Part shown: positions 33,038 through 41,316 of the stretch, piece after piece | Numbering within the stretch: position 1 is the stretch's first letter | Layout of the letters: the number at the start of each line of letters is the position of its first letter | From: Paenalkalicoccus suaedae | GTDB lineage: Bacteria; Bacillota; Bacilli; Bacillales; Salisediminibacteriaceae | Direction of reading: 5' to 3' | DNA length: 64,000 bases | Assembly (NCBI RefSeq): GCF_006965545.2 | Contig: NZ_CP041372.2 | Span: forward strand, 620,001-684,000 | Program-made: the position numbers and the translations under genes | Notes under the pieces: generated by a model | The model's database searches: none | What the model saw: the letters and a program-made list of their open reading frames with translations, nothing else | What the model was told of the DNA's origin: nothing

Positions 33038-34720
33038 ATGACATGGAGACAATGGAGGCTCTCTAAACAGTTATTGTTTTGGCTTATGCTCTTAACATTA
33101 ATCCCATTACTACTACTAGGATGGTTAATTACGTATCAGCTAAACGTTACAGAGCAGGCATTAATAGATAAAAAAGCAAACGAAATGACAACACTTCTTT
33201 TAGCGGACTCTATATATTTTGAACGATTTATAACAAATAGGTTTAGGGAGCTTGAATTCATGGCTTCAATCGATAGTTTCACGGAAAGTAATATAGACGG
33301 CATGAATGAATTGTTGACAAATAAAGCAGACATTGGGGATAACTATGATTCTCTTTATTTTGTTGATACAACAGGTACAGGGGTTGTTGGTGTCATATCA
33401 TCAAATGAACGTGCTGCTATACTTTCTTCGGAGGAAGCAAATGATTTTTTAGCAGTAGACAGAGAGTGGTTTATACGTTCGTTAAATGGTTCTCCTGCTA
33501 TCTCAGATCCGCTCCAATCACGAGCAACAGGAAATAGAATTATTGCATTATCGGTGCCAATAGTTAATAGTTCGGAAGTAATTGGGGTTTTAAGAGGGGC
33601 TATCCTAATTGATCGATTAATTGAGCGCGTAGGGATTTCAGACGAACAGGGTCAAACCGAAATGTATTTAGTTGATTCAAATGGCATCGTTATGACAGAG
33701 ACTTTACGCAAAGCCCCTGGTGATAGAGTGGAACCCGAGATTCTGCAATTGCTTCAAGATCCTAACGGAACGGCTGAGTACGAAGATAGCCATGGTAGAG
33801 AGGTGATTGGAGCTTTTCAACAGCTGGAATTATTGGATTGGACGGTCATTATTGAGGAGCCAATCGAAGAGGCGTTCGTTACAGCCTCAGCTCTACGTAA
33901 TCAGTTCTATTTGTTCGTAAGTATTCTTGTAGCAGTCACAATTATCATCATTAGTATTGTAGCAACTTATTTGTCTAAAACATTAACTACCCCTGTCACA
34001 TCCATGTTAGAGGATGTCAAGCAAGCAGCTAATGGAGAATGGAAGGACGATAAGCCTATTGAGGGAGCAAATCCATCTTCAAAAAACGAGATTCATCAAT
34101 TGGCGCATTATTTCACTATGATGAAAAAACAACTGTATGTGTCAAGTAGTGAACTCAGACGAGCAAATTCAAAGCTTGAAAAACTATCCTATATGGACGG
34201 TTTAACAAACATTTCAAACAGGCGTTATTTTGATAAAAGACTCTCAGAGGTTTATTTACAGGCAACAACTGATAATTACCCATTAAGCTTATTATTAATT
34301 GATATCGACTGTTTTAAAAAATACAACGATACGTATGGACACGTTTCTGGTGATGCCTGTTTGCGAGCTGTTGCACAAGCGTTGGAAAAAGCGACCCCGG
34401 AAGGTGCAGTGGTGGCAAGGTATGGGGGAGAAGAATTCGCTATTATTCTACCGGCCTACTCTCATGCTGATTCTAAACCTATAGGCGAAGCGATTGTACG
34501 ATCGATGACGGAAGTGGATATAGAGCACAGTTCTTCTACAGTAGCAGATCACGTGACTGTTAGTTTAGGTGGTTACACAGCTACCTCGTTTATGGAGGCA
34601 AACTCTATAGAAGATCTACTGAATCACGCTGATAGTGCTTTATATGCTGCGAAAGAATTGGGGAGAAATCAAGCTGTTTTTTATGAAGAAGGGGAACAAA
34701 AAAGACCGATGGCGAGATAA
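33038..34720 (+). CDS. Membrane-bound diguanylate cyclase (Cache-HAMP-GGDEF)
   Basis: This 560-residue protein would make c-di-GMP. It has one N-terminal membrane segment (LLFWLMLLTLIPLLLLGWLI, about 11-30), an extracellular double-Cache-type sensor (about 35-285), a second membrane segment (FYLFVSILVAVTIIIISIVA), a HAMP linker (TLTTPVTSMLEDVKQAANGEW), and a GGDEF domain (about 385-550) with the intact variant RYGGEEFAIIL. The inhibitory RxxD site just before it is missing (residues there read PEGAVVARYGG), so product inhibition may be lost. GGGGGAG precedes the ATG. Confidence 0.93.
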   Translation: MTWRQWRLSKQLLFWLMLLTLIPLLLLGWLITYQLNVTEQALIDKKANEMTTLLLADSIYFERFITNRFRELEFMASIDSFTESNIDGMNELLTNKADIGDNYDSLYFVDTTGTGVVGVISSNERAAILSSEEANDFLAVDREWFIRSLNGSPAISDPLQSRATGNRIIALSVPIVNSSEVIGVLRGAILIDRLIERVGISDEQGQTEMYLVDSNGIVMTETLRKAPGDRVEPEILQLLQDPNGTAEYEDSHGREVIGAFQQLELLDWTVIIEEPIEEAFVTASALRNQFYLFVSILVAVTIIIISIVATYLSKTLTTPVTSMLEDVKQAANGEWKDDKPIEGANPSSKNEIHQLAHYFTMMKKQLYVSSSELRRANSKLEKLSYMDGLTNISNRRYFDKRLSEVYLQATTDNYPLSLLLIDIDCFKKYNDTYGHVSGDACLRAVAQALEKATPEGAVVARYGGEEFAIILPAYSHADSKPIGEAIVRSMTEVDIEHSSSTVADHVTVSLGGYTATSFMEANSIEDLLNHADSALYAAKELGRNQAVFYEEGEQKRPMAR

Positions 34721-34725
34721 TAAAA

Positions 34726-34756
34726 AAAGCGATGGAGCTTTGCTCCACCGCTTTTT
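34726..34756. terminator. Bidirectional terminator, GGDEF gene / uspA gene
   Basis: AAAGCGATGGAGC and GCTCCACCGCTTT pair with one mismatch and a TTT loop, with A/T runs on both sides, between convergent stops 37 bp apart. Confidence 0.85.
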
Positions 34757-34757
34757 A

Positions 34758-35177
34758 CTATTTAACCAGTAAAACTGGTGCTTTTACATGCTTCATGACT
34801 TTATGACTGACACTGCCAAGCACCAACGTTTGCAAGGCATTTAATCCACGACTTCCAATAACTACGGCATCGAATTCGCCGCTATTGGCAAAATCAATAA
34901 TCGATTCTGCGACATGATCTTTACCGTGTAAAATAGTTGTGTGATAGGTAATTCGTTTCGTCTTCATCATATCTTCAAATGGAGCTAGGAGCTGTTTGCG
35001 CTTATACGAAGCGGCATCTCCATAATGGAGAATATCCTCTCTAGATTTCTTCCCATCTACTACATATAAGATTTCTATTCGAGAATGGAGCTGTAACTTC
35101 GCAAGCTCGATCGCTTTTTTTGTAGCTCTTACACTATTTTTAGAGCCGTCGATCGCTAATAGTAGGCGATTAAACAT
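34758..35177 (-). CDS. Universal stress protein (UspA family)
   Basis: This 139-residue cytoplasmic protein has the alpha/beta fold of UspA, with the start FNRLLLAIDGSKNSVRATKKA and the ATP-binding G-x(2)-G-x(9)-G-(S/T) motif as GSRGLNALQTLVLGSVSHKV. It probably binds ATP and dimerises. It lies 14 nt after the SulP gene on the same strand; Usp proteins are often encoded with SulP carriers. ATG at 35177 has GGGGAGAG upstream. Confidence 0.93.
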   Translation of the reverse strand: MFNRLLLAIDGSKNSVRATKKAIELAKLQLHSRIEILYVVDGKKSREDILHYGDAASYKRKQLLAPFEDMMKTKRITYHTTILHGKDHVAESIIDFANSGEFDAVVIGSRGLNALQTLVLGSVSHKVMKHVKAPVLLVK

Positions 35178-35191
35178 AGTCTCTCCCCTTA

Positions 35192-36655
35192 TTAGTGTCC
35201 GGAGGCCTTACTAAGTCCTCCGACACGCTTCATCAAATCAGAGCTCTCTTCATTTGATCCGTAAAGCTCGACCTTGATTCCGCGTTGCTCAAACTTAGAC
35301 TCGATCTTATCGATAGCGCTTGCGGCTGAATCATCCCATAAGTGAGAGTGAGTCAAATCAAGAATGACCTTTTTTGTGTCAGCTTGAAAATCGATCTTAT
35401 CTAAGAAATCCGTTGTTGAGACGAAGAATAATTGACCATGTATTTCATACGTAAGCGTCTTTGTCTTCTCATCGAAGTGTTCCTTTACCTTCACCTTTGA
35501 TACTTTAGCAGCGAAGAAAATCGCACTTAAGATAACGCCTGTAAATACCCCAATGGCAAGATTATGAGTGTATAAAACTGTTGCAACTGTTACAACCATA
35601 ACAATGGCATCGGTACGTGGAAAGCGATTAATATGACGAACAGAGCCCCAATCAAATGTACTAATCGATACCATAATCATGACTCCGGCAAGAGCGGCCA
35701 TAGGGATTTGAATGACAATGTTGCCTAGTACAACGATGAGAATCATTAATACAACTCCAGCTACAAGCGCAGACAGTCGACCGCGACCGCCTGATTTAAC
35801 ATTGATAACCGATTGGCCAATCATCGCGCAACCAGCCATACCGCCGAAGCAGCCAGCTACGATATTCGCAATACCCTGTCCGCGACTCTCCTTATTCTTC
35901 TCAGAAGGAGTATCGGTCATGTCATCTACAATAGATGCAGTGAGCAAAGACTCTAAAAGACCAACAATAGCTAAAGCTAATGAATAAGGAAAGATAATCG
36001 CTAACGTCTCAAAGTTAAGTGGGATGTTAGGTAGCGCAAACATAGGTAATGTCTGCGTTAATGCACCCATATCTCCTACAGTTCGCACGCCAATATTCAT
36101 CGTTAATACGATGGCTGTTACGACAACAATCGCAACGAGCGTAGATGGAATTGCTTTAAAAAATCTCGGCAAAATATAGATGATGGCAAGAGTTAAAGCA
36201 ACTAACCCATACATCACCCATGTCTCATCTACAAAGTGCTGTAGCTGAGCCATAAAGATTAAAATAGCAAGTGCATTCACAAATCCAATCATCACAGAGC
36301 GTGGGACAAACTTCATGTATCTAGCGAGCTTAAAGATTCCAAAAAGTATTTGGATGATACCTGTTAAGATAGTAGCTGCGAGTAAATACTCGATACCGTG
36401 ATCTGCTACTAAGGTAACCATAAGCAACGCCATCGCTCCAGTTGCTGCTGAGATCATTCCAGGACGTCCTCCTACAAATGCGATCACGACAGCGATACAG
36501 AACGAAGCATAAAGCCCTACCATTGGATCTACTCCAGCGATAATAGAAAATGCGATTGCTTCTGGGATTAATGCTAACGCAACGACTATTCCGGCAAGTA
36601 CGTCACCTCTCACATTCCCAAACCATTCATTTTTCAGTTTTTCTACGTAATTCAA
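35192..36655 (-). CDS. SulP family anion transporter with STAS domain
   Basis: This 487-residue permease has about ten to twelve membrane segments ([20 protein letters not shown] at 17-36 is the typical first helix) and a short C-terminal STAS domain (about 395-480, [36 protein letters not shown]). Members carry bicarbonate, sulfate or chloride; the [16 protein letters not shown] and [20 protein letters not shown] regions are like Bacillus and cyanobacterial (BicA-like) carriers. Substrate cannot be fixed from sequence. The start is TTG with AGAGGTG about 5 nt upstream. It forms an operon with uspA. Confidence 0.92.
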   Translation of the reverse strand: MNYVEKLKNEWFGNVRGDVLAGIVVALALIPEAIAFSIIAGVDPMVGLYASFCIAVVIAFVGGRPGMISAATGAMALLMVTLVADHGIEYLLAATILTGIIQILFGIFKLARYMKFVPRSVMIGFVNALAILIFMAQLQHFVDETWVMYGLVALTLAIIYILPRFFKAIPSTLVAIVVVTAIVLTMNIGVRTVGDMGALTQTLPMFALPNIPLNFETLAIIFPYSLALAIVGLLESLLTASIVDDMTDTPSEKNKESRGQGIANIVAGCFGGMAGCAMIGQSVINVKSGGRGRLSALVAGVVLMILIVVLGNIVIQIPMAALAGVMIMVSISTFDWGSVRHINRFPRTDAIVMVVTVATVLYTHNLAIGVFTGVILSAIFFAAKVSKVKVKEHFDEKTKTLTYEIHGQLFFVSTTDFLDKIDFQADTKKVILDLTHSHLWDDSAASAIDKIESKFEQRGIKVELYGSNEESSDLMKRVGGLSKASGH

Positions 36656-36687
36656 TGTTGCACCTCTTTCTATTTTTTATGTTCTTT

Positions 36688-36712
36688 GGGTCCTCCCGTG
36701 GAGGTCCCGGTC
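36688..36712 (-). promoter_or_regulatory. Hairpin in the sulP leader
   Basis: On the minus strand, GGGACCTCC and GGAGGACCC pair (one A-A mismatch) around loop ACG, about 33 nt before the start codon. No T-run follows. It could affect mRNA stability or translation; only one such hairpin is present. Confidence 0.4.
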
Positions 36713-36728
36713 CGATCAGAACAAAGGT

Positions 36729-36756
36729 ATTGTATCACTTTATGTGAAAATGTCAA
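36729..36756 (-). promoter_or_regulatory. Sigma-A promoter of sulP-uspA
   Basis: On the minus strand, TTGACA (36756-36751) and TACAAT (36734-36729) with a 16-nt spacer. Confidence 0.7.
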
Positions 36757-36960
36757 ACTAGATGATAGCGTAATCATCATGTAAATACGTTAATTATCTA
36801 TGGAATAAGACAATATTCTAGCTATGTTGATTAACTAAACCTTATTATTTACATACACTTAACAATCGTCATAACATTCTAACTCTATCTCCATACTACA
36901 TTCATAGTCTTGGCATAGAATAGATAATGTGGAAGGCTATACTGGTAAGGAGGATGGATG

Positions 36961-37749
36961 ATGAACATTAAAGCAGTGTTTATTGATATGGATGGTACGC
37001 TTTTGACAAAAGATAATCAAATATCCGAGGCAAATAAATGTGCAATTGACCGCCTGCGAGCAAGAGGCGTAAACGTATTTTTAGCAACAGGTCGGCATTT
37101 AGATATTACGCTTCCTTATCATCAGGAGCTTGAACTTAAAACGCCAATGATTTGTTTAAATGGTGCAGCGGTTTATGATTGGTTTTCTTTGGACCCACTC
37201 TTTTTACGAACAATGGCAGTAAAGCCCCAGCTACACGAAGCATTACTTATGTGCAATCAACGCAATATGATGATTCATGCGGAGGATGGACTCTACTGTG
37301 CGACTAATGACAGCATTGTTAAAGAGTGGACGCGGGAAAGTCAACGTGAGCCGAGATTTGTTGGTAATTTAAAAAATGTGAGTCCTGAAAAAGTATTAAA
37401 GTACAGCATTCGTTCCGATTCTTATATTACGTTGGATCCGGCTTTATACGGGCAGGACTGTGAATTCATACGTTGGGATGATGGCTTTGAGTTGGTTCGT
37501 AAAAATGTATCGAAGTGGTCAGCAATTGAGTACCTCTTAAATAAGTACGGCATTAAACGTGCAGAAGCAATGGCATTCGGAGACGGACCAAATGATGTAG
37601 AAATGCTAAAGCAGTGCGGTACAGGAGTTGCTATGGGTAACGCAAATAACGTACTAAAATCAGTAGCAGATTTCGTCACATTAGATCATGAAAAAGATGG
37701 TCTCTCATTCTTTTTGGAGAAAAACATTTTACAGACCGTTACGGCATAA
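36961..37749 (+). CDS. Cof-type HAD-IIB family hydrolase
   Basis: This 262-residue cytoplasmic phosphatase has HAD motif I FIDMDGTLLTKDN (6-18), motif II in FLATGRHLDITLPY, the lysine region, and motif IV MAFGDGPNDVEMLKQCG (about 200-216), with the cap inserted between motifs II and III (C2 type). Members act on sugar phosphates, flavin phosphates or pyridoxal phosphate. AAGGAGG lies 7 nt before ATG 36961; ATG 36958 is closer. It precedes nagA-nagB but has its own terminator. Confidence 0.92.
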   Translation: MNIKAVFIDMDGTLLTKDNQISEANKCAIDRLRARGVNVFLATGRHLDITLPYHQELELKTPMICLNGAAVYDWFSLDPLFLRTMAVKPQLHEALLMCNQRNMMIHAEDGLYCATNDSIVKEWTRESQREPRFVGNLKNVSPEKVLKYSIRSDSYITLDPALYGQDCEFIRWDDGFELVRKNVSKWSAIEYLLNKYGIKRAEAMAFGDGPNDVEMLKQCGTGVAMGNANNVLKSVADFVTLDHEKDGLSFFLEKNILQTVTA

Positions 37750-37768
37750 TTGCAAGCGATTAGATAGA

Positions 37769-37798
37769 AGAGCCTGTTTACTAAGGGCTCTTTTTTAT
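37769..37798 (+). terminator. Terminator of the HAD phosphatase gene
   Basis: AGAGCC and GGGCTCT pair around a 10-nt loop and are followed by TTTTTT. Confidence 0.8.
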
Positions 37799-37853
37799 TT
37801 GCACACTATTTTCTGTCCAGATAAAGAAGAGTATGATAAAATTAATTAAACTA

Positions 37854-37867
37854 GTGGTCTAGACAAC
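37854..37867 (+). promoter_or_regulatory. NagR (YvoA)-type operator before nagA
   Basis: GTGGTCTAGACAAC is a near palindrome around TCTAGA and matches the NagR dre pattern ATTGGTCTAGACCAAT closely. It lies about 25 nt before nagA. No nagR gene is adjacent. Confidence 0.7.
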
Positions 37868-37893
37868 CTGATATCTTATGGAGGGATTTGATG

Positions 37894-39045
37894 ATGAGAC
37901 AGTTTCACAACGTAACGATTGGAGAGACTGGAGAGAGGGATCCAATTATTGCGATTAAGGGCGGTAAGTTTACCGATACTGCCGATAATCACTCAGAGAT
38001 AGAGCATCTCACGTTTAATGAGCCATGCTATCTGTTGCCTGGCTTTATAGATGTGCACATTCATGGGATAGCAAATGCTGACGTGATGGATGGTACAGAG
38101 GAAGCACTTGATACTATGCAACGTGCGCTTGTAAAAGAAGGCACCACAAGCTTTTTGCCAACAACATTGACGGGTGATTTTGGCAATTTATTGCATATAG
38201 GAGGATTAATTCAGAATAAAATGGGACAGCACGAAAGTGGTGCTACGATTCTTGGTGCTCATGTGGAGGGGCCATTTATCCATCCAAATAAGCGGGGTGC
38301 TCAGCCTCTTGAGCATATTTTAAAGATGAATAAAAACCATATAGACGATCTTTTAGCTGCCTATGGAGATGCATTACGAATCATCACACTAGCTCCAGAG
38401 CTTGATCACGATGAACAGATAAAACGGCTTGCAAATGAAGGAGTTACTGTCTCCATTGGTCATACAGAAGCTACATATGAGGAGACCTCTGCAAGTATTG
38501 TAGCCGGAGCAAGTCACATCACTCATCTGTACAACGCTATGACCGGGTTTCATCATAGAGAGGTGGGAGTGGTTGGTGCAGCATTTTTACGGCCCGAGTT
38601 AACGGTTGAACTCATCGCAGATGGCTATCATGCTTCGAAGGAAGCCGTTCAACTCTGCTTTCAAACAATTGGAGCAGATCGACTCCTTCTCATAACAGAC
38701 TCGATGAGAGCGAAAGGGATGGGCGACGGCGCTTTTGACTTAGGAGGTCAAGAGGTGACGGTCCTAGGATCGGAAGCGCGTCTATCAAATGATGTATTAG
38801 CCGGTAGCGTATTAAAGATGAACGAGGCGGCTGCTCTTATGAGAGAAGTAACGTCGTGTAGTCTGGCAGAACTAGTGAAAATGACCTCAACAAACCAGGC
38901 TAAAAAGCTTGGGATAGGTGATCGTAAAGGTAGCATAGCTCTTGGCTTTGATGCTGATTTTATTATCGTCAATGAGAGGTTTGACATCATGCAAACGTAC
39001 GTGAATGGAAAGCTCGTTTTTGATAAGAAGGAGAATGCAGAATGA
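37894..39045 (+). CDS. nagA: N-acetylglucosamine-6-phosphate deacetylase
   Basis: This 383-residue amidohydrolase-fold enzyme removes acetate from GlcNAc-6-phosphate. Seen are the metal motif GFIDVHIHGIANADVMDG (about 50-67), the glutamate ligand in LGAHVEGPFIHPNKRG, histidines in SIGHTEATYEE and HLYNAMTGFHHREVG, and the catalytic aspartate in LLITDSMRAKGMG. GGAGGG lies 8 nt before ATG 37894; TTG 37888 and ATG 37891 are less well placed. It overlaps nagB by 4 nt. Confidence 0.95.
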   Translation: MRQFHNVTIGETGERDPIIAIKGGKFTDTADNHSEIEHLTFNEPCYLLPGFIDVHIHGIANADVMDGTEEALDTMQRALVKEGTTSFLPTTLTGDFGNLLHIGGLIQNKMGQHESGATILGAHVEGPFIHPNKRGAQPLEHILKMNKNHIDDLLAAYGDALRIITLAPELDHDEQIKRLANEGVTVSIGHTEATYEETSASIVAGASHITHLYNAMTGFHHREVGVVGAAFLRPELTVELIADGYHASKEAVQLCFQTIGADRLLLITDSMRAKGMGDGAFDLGGQEVTVLGSEARLSNDVLAGSVLKMNEAAALMREVTSCSLAELVKMTSTNQAKKLGIGDRKGSIALGFDADFIIVNERFDIMQTYVNGKLVFDKKENAE

Positions 39046-39758
39046 GAATTATTCATGCAACTGACTATGACGACATGAGTAAACGCGCAGCGAGTTATAT
39101 CCTGGAGCGCTTTAAGGATATTCATACGATTGGGCTTGCAACAGGAGGCACACCAAAGGGACTATACGAACAGCTCATCCCTTTCCTCCAAAAACAGGAT
39201 CTGACGAATATGCACACGGTCAATTTAGATGAGTACGTAGGCCTTGCGCCAGAGCACCCGAATAGCTATCGGCAGGTGATGAACAAGCTTCTCTTTAATG
39301 AGGTGGATATTCCGTTAGCTAATACGCATTTACCTAATGGCGTTGCTTCTGATTTAGAAGAAGAATGTAAAAGGTACGAGGCGCTCATACACTTTTTAGG
39401 CGTCGACCTTCAAATTCTCGGGATCGGCGAGAATGGACATATCGGTTTTAATGAGCCAGGCGTCGACAAAAATAGTAAAACGCATATTGTTAAGCTAACG
39501 GAGGAAACGAGAGAGGCGAATTCTCGTTACTTTAAGCAGAGAGAGGATGTTCCAACCCATGCGATTACAATGGGAATACAAACGATCCTTGCAAGTAAAG
39601 AAATTGTTCTATTAGCATCAGGTGAACATAAAGCTCAGGCTATCTATGATATGGTTCATTTAGAACCGAATCCAACGTGCCCGGCATCCTTTTTAAAGCA
39701 TCATAAGAACGTCACTATTATTGTAGATACTAAAGCCAGTGTGAAACTCACAGGGTAA
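39042..39758 (+). CDS. nagB: Glucosamine-6-phosphate deaminase
   Basis: This 238-residue isomerase/deaminase converts glucosamine-6-phosphate to fructose-6-phosphate and ammonia. It has the loop LATGGTPKGLYEQLI, the NLDEYVGLAPEHPNSY motif (about 66-81) with catalytic aspartate, and GIGENGHIGFNEPG (about 126-139). The ATG overlaps the nagA stop (ATGA). Length fits the short monomeric Bacillus form. With nagA it channels amino sugars into glycolysis. Confidence 0.95.
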   Translation: MRIIHATDYDDMSKRAASYILERFKDIHTIGLATGGTPKGLYEQLIPFLQKQDLTNMHTVNLDEYVGLAPEHPNSYRQVMNKLLFNEVDIPLANTHLPNGVASDLEEECKRYEALIHFLGVDLQILGIGENGHIGFNEPGVDKNSKTHIVKLTEETREANSRYFKQREDVPTHAITMGIQTILASKEIVLLASGEHKAQAIYDMVHLEPNPTCPASFLKHHKNVTIIVDTKASVKLTG

Positions 39759-39839
39759 AAAGGGAAATATCCCCTTGAAGTAATCCCCACGAGAAGCGTA
39801 AAATGGAAGTTGAATGTTAGTTGAAAAAGGGGAATTACG

Positions 39840-40310
39840 ATGAAAATTTTTGGGGTTATGTTTACACTTTTATCTGTGATCACGTTTCGTAGCTGCGGGG
39901 ATGCAGGTCCGCATGAGGATGTTAGGTTTACTGTCGAACCGATTTATGCGGAGGGAACCCTTTATGTTACACCTGTCCTGACTTATCGAGGGGAAGAGGA
40001 TTTGCTATTCCAATACGAGGACGACATTGCTTGGGTAACGTCTATTACCAACGCAAATGACGAAGAGTTGTATGTTAGAGCGGAAGACGAGACAGAAGAT
40101 CAAGCCGATGCATTATCTGCTGAAGTACGCTTAGCGGAAGACGAAGAAGCAAGAGGGGAAACGATACAAGTAGAAGTAGACCCTGGGCAACTTGAGATTT
40201 ATATAGAAGCAGCTTATTCGGTGACGCGTGAGGAAGGTCAGGCAGATGAGAGAACGCAGGATCATTACCATGAAATTAGGCAATTAATCGATGTGCAAGC
40301 CTCTGAATAG
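39840..40310 (+). CDS. Putative secreted/lipoprotein of unknown function
   Basis: This 156-residue protein has a hydrophobic N-terminus ending TFRSCGDAG, which may be a poor lipobox (the -3 residue is F, which is unusual), followed by an acidic, beta-rich domain (VRFTVEPIYAEGTLYVTPVLTYRG, split by strands) and a stretch of acidic residues. It resembles small Bacillus lipoproteins with an intracellular-proteinase-inhibitor-like beta domain, but I cannot name the family. GGGGAATTACG precedes the ATG. It is monocistronic. Confidence 0.6.
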   Translation: MKIFGVMFTLLSVITFRSCGDAGPHEDVRFTVEPIYAEGTLYVTPVLTYRGEEDLLFQYEDDIAWVTSITNANDEELYVRAEDETEDQADALSAEVRLAEDEEARGETIQVEVDPGQLEIYIEAAYSVTREEGQADERTQDHYHEIRQLIDVQASE

Positions 40311-40517
40311 AAAAAATGTGAAAGCGTTTAACATGCTGGTGTATAGCCGTATTTTAGCAAAAAATAGAGAAAAATGCTGTTTACAGCTTGCTCCCAATTC
40401 TGCAATGTGTTAGTATAATAGACGTAATAATTTGAATTCGGTAACAGTTTTCGGCCTCGTAATAAGCAAGGCATGAAAGGGTTTACAGTTTTCAAAGATT
40501 CTAAGGAGGCCGTTCAT

Positions 40518-40715
40518 ATGACAGGCAAAGTAAAATGGTTTAATGCTGAAAAAGGTTTTGGATTCATCGAGCGTGAAGATGGAGACGACGTATTCGTACA
40601 CTTCTCTGCTATTCAGTCAGAAGGATTCAAAACACTAGAAGAAGGTCAAGACGTTGAATTCGAAATCGTTGAAGGCAACCGCGGACCACAAGCAGCGAAC
40701 GTAACTGCTCTATAA
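40518..40715 (+). CDS. Cold-shock protein (CspB/CspD family)
   Basis: This 65-residue nucleic-acid-binding beta-barrel has both RNP motifs: KGFGFIERE (RNP1) and DVFVHFSAI (RNP2). It binds single-stranded RNA and DNA as a chaperone. I start at ATG 40518, which has TAAGGAGG 7-8 nt upstream and gives the usual 65-66 residues; the longer frame from 40473 is leader RNA. The -10 box TATAAT at 40414-40419 leaves a leader of about 90 nt, usual for csp genes. Confidence 0.96.
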   Translation: MTGKVKWFNAEKGFGFIEREDGDDVFVHFSAIQSEGFKTLEEGQDVEFEIVEGNRGPQAANVTAL

Positions 40716-40754
40716 TTGTCTGCGATGTCGTAGATATAGGAAGCAGGAAAGAAA

Positions 40755-40797
40755 AAAACACTTGATCAGGCTATGCCTCGATCAAGTGTTTTTTTAT
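40755..40797. terminator. Bidirectional terminator, csp / minus-strand signalling operon
   Basis: AACACTTGATC and GATCAAGTGTT form an 11-bp stem with a 12-nt loop, preceded by A-run and followed by T-run. Confidence 0.88.
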
Positions 40798-40826
40798 TAA
40801 AACAGCCTCGATTACTTTACTTCGCA

Positions 40827-41276
40827 TCACGTATTTTCTCCCCCTACTACTGAACGATGCTTCTTTTTAATTAAAATCACATCGTTGCCATAGCTGTTGT
40901 ACAGGAGATAGTCTGTTGCGGCTTCCATAATGAGTAAGCCTCTTCCTGACTCTTCAAATAATGTTTTCTTTAGATAACGCTCCCGATTTTCGCGAATCTC
41001 TTTGATTCGATCATTACCTTCAAAACCAGGACCAAGCCCCTTCACACGAGCGAGCATACGATGGTTGAAGCAACGGAGCTTCACGCGAGTAGCGCCACCT
41101 GTAATTCCAAGTCTCATTGCTTGCTCAACACTATTCATTATAGCTTCACTTACTGCGACATCAAACAAATCCATACTTGAATGAAGGTAATTAGAGATAA
41201 ACTCTCGTATCTCCTTCATCTTTAGTTCATAGTCTAAAATCGAATGGCTAATATCTACGATGTAAATACGATTCAT
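40827..41276 (-). CDS. RsbW-like anti-sigma factor / serine kinase (HATPase_c_2)
   Basis: This 149-residue protein has the GHKL ATPase fold of anti-sigma kinases: the N-box as FDVAVSEAIMNSVEQA (about 40-55), a G1-type region ARVKGLGPGFEGND and the G2 GRGLLIMEAATDYL. It would phosphorylate a STAS antagonist and bind a partner when free. I start at M26 of the open frame (ATG 41276) where the conserved domain begins and AGGAAAGTGAG lies upstream. It is the last gene of MCP-STAS-PP2C-HATPase. No sigma factor gene is near. Confidence 0.83.
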   Translation of the reverse strand: MNRIYIVDISHSILDYELKMKEIREFISNYLHSSMDLFDVAVSEAIMNSVEQAMRLGITGGATRVKLRCFNHRMLARVKGLGPGFEGNDRIKEIRENRERYLKKTLFEESGRGLLIMEAATDYLLYNSYGNDVILIKKKHRSVVGGENT

Positions 41277-41316
41277 GGTGGGAACACTCACTTTCCTCTC
41301 AACTCCTACCTTTTGA

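Noticed and set aside
36688-36712. Guanidine-II (mini-ykkC) riboswitch
   Set aside because: The class needs two hairpins with ACGR loops; only one hairpin is present, and its loop is ACG closed by C-G pairs.
40319-40335. cre site TGAAAGCGTTTAAC upstream of csp
   Set aside because: It differs from the consensus at three defined positions on the right side.
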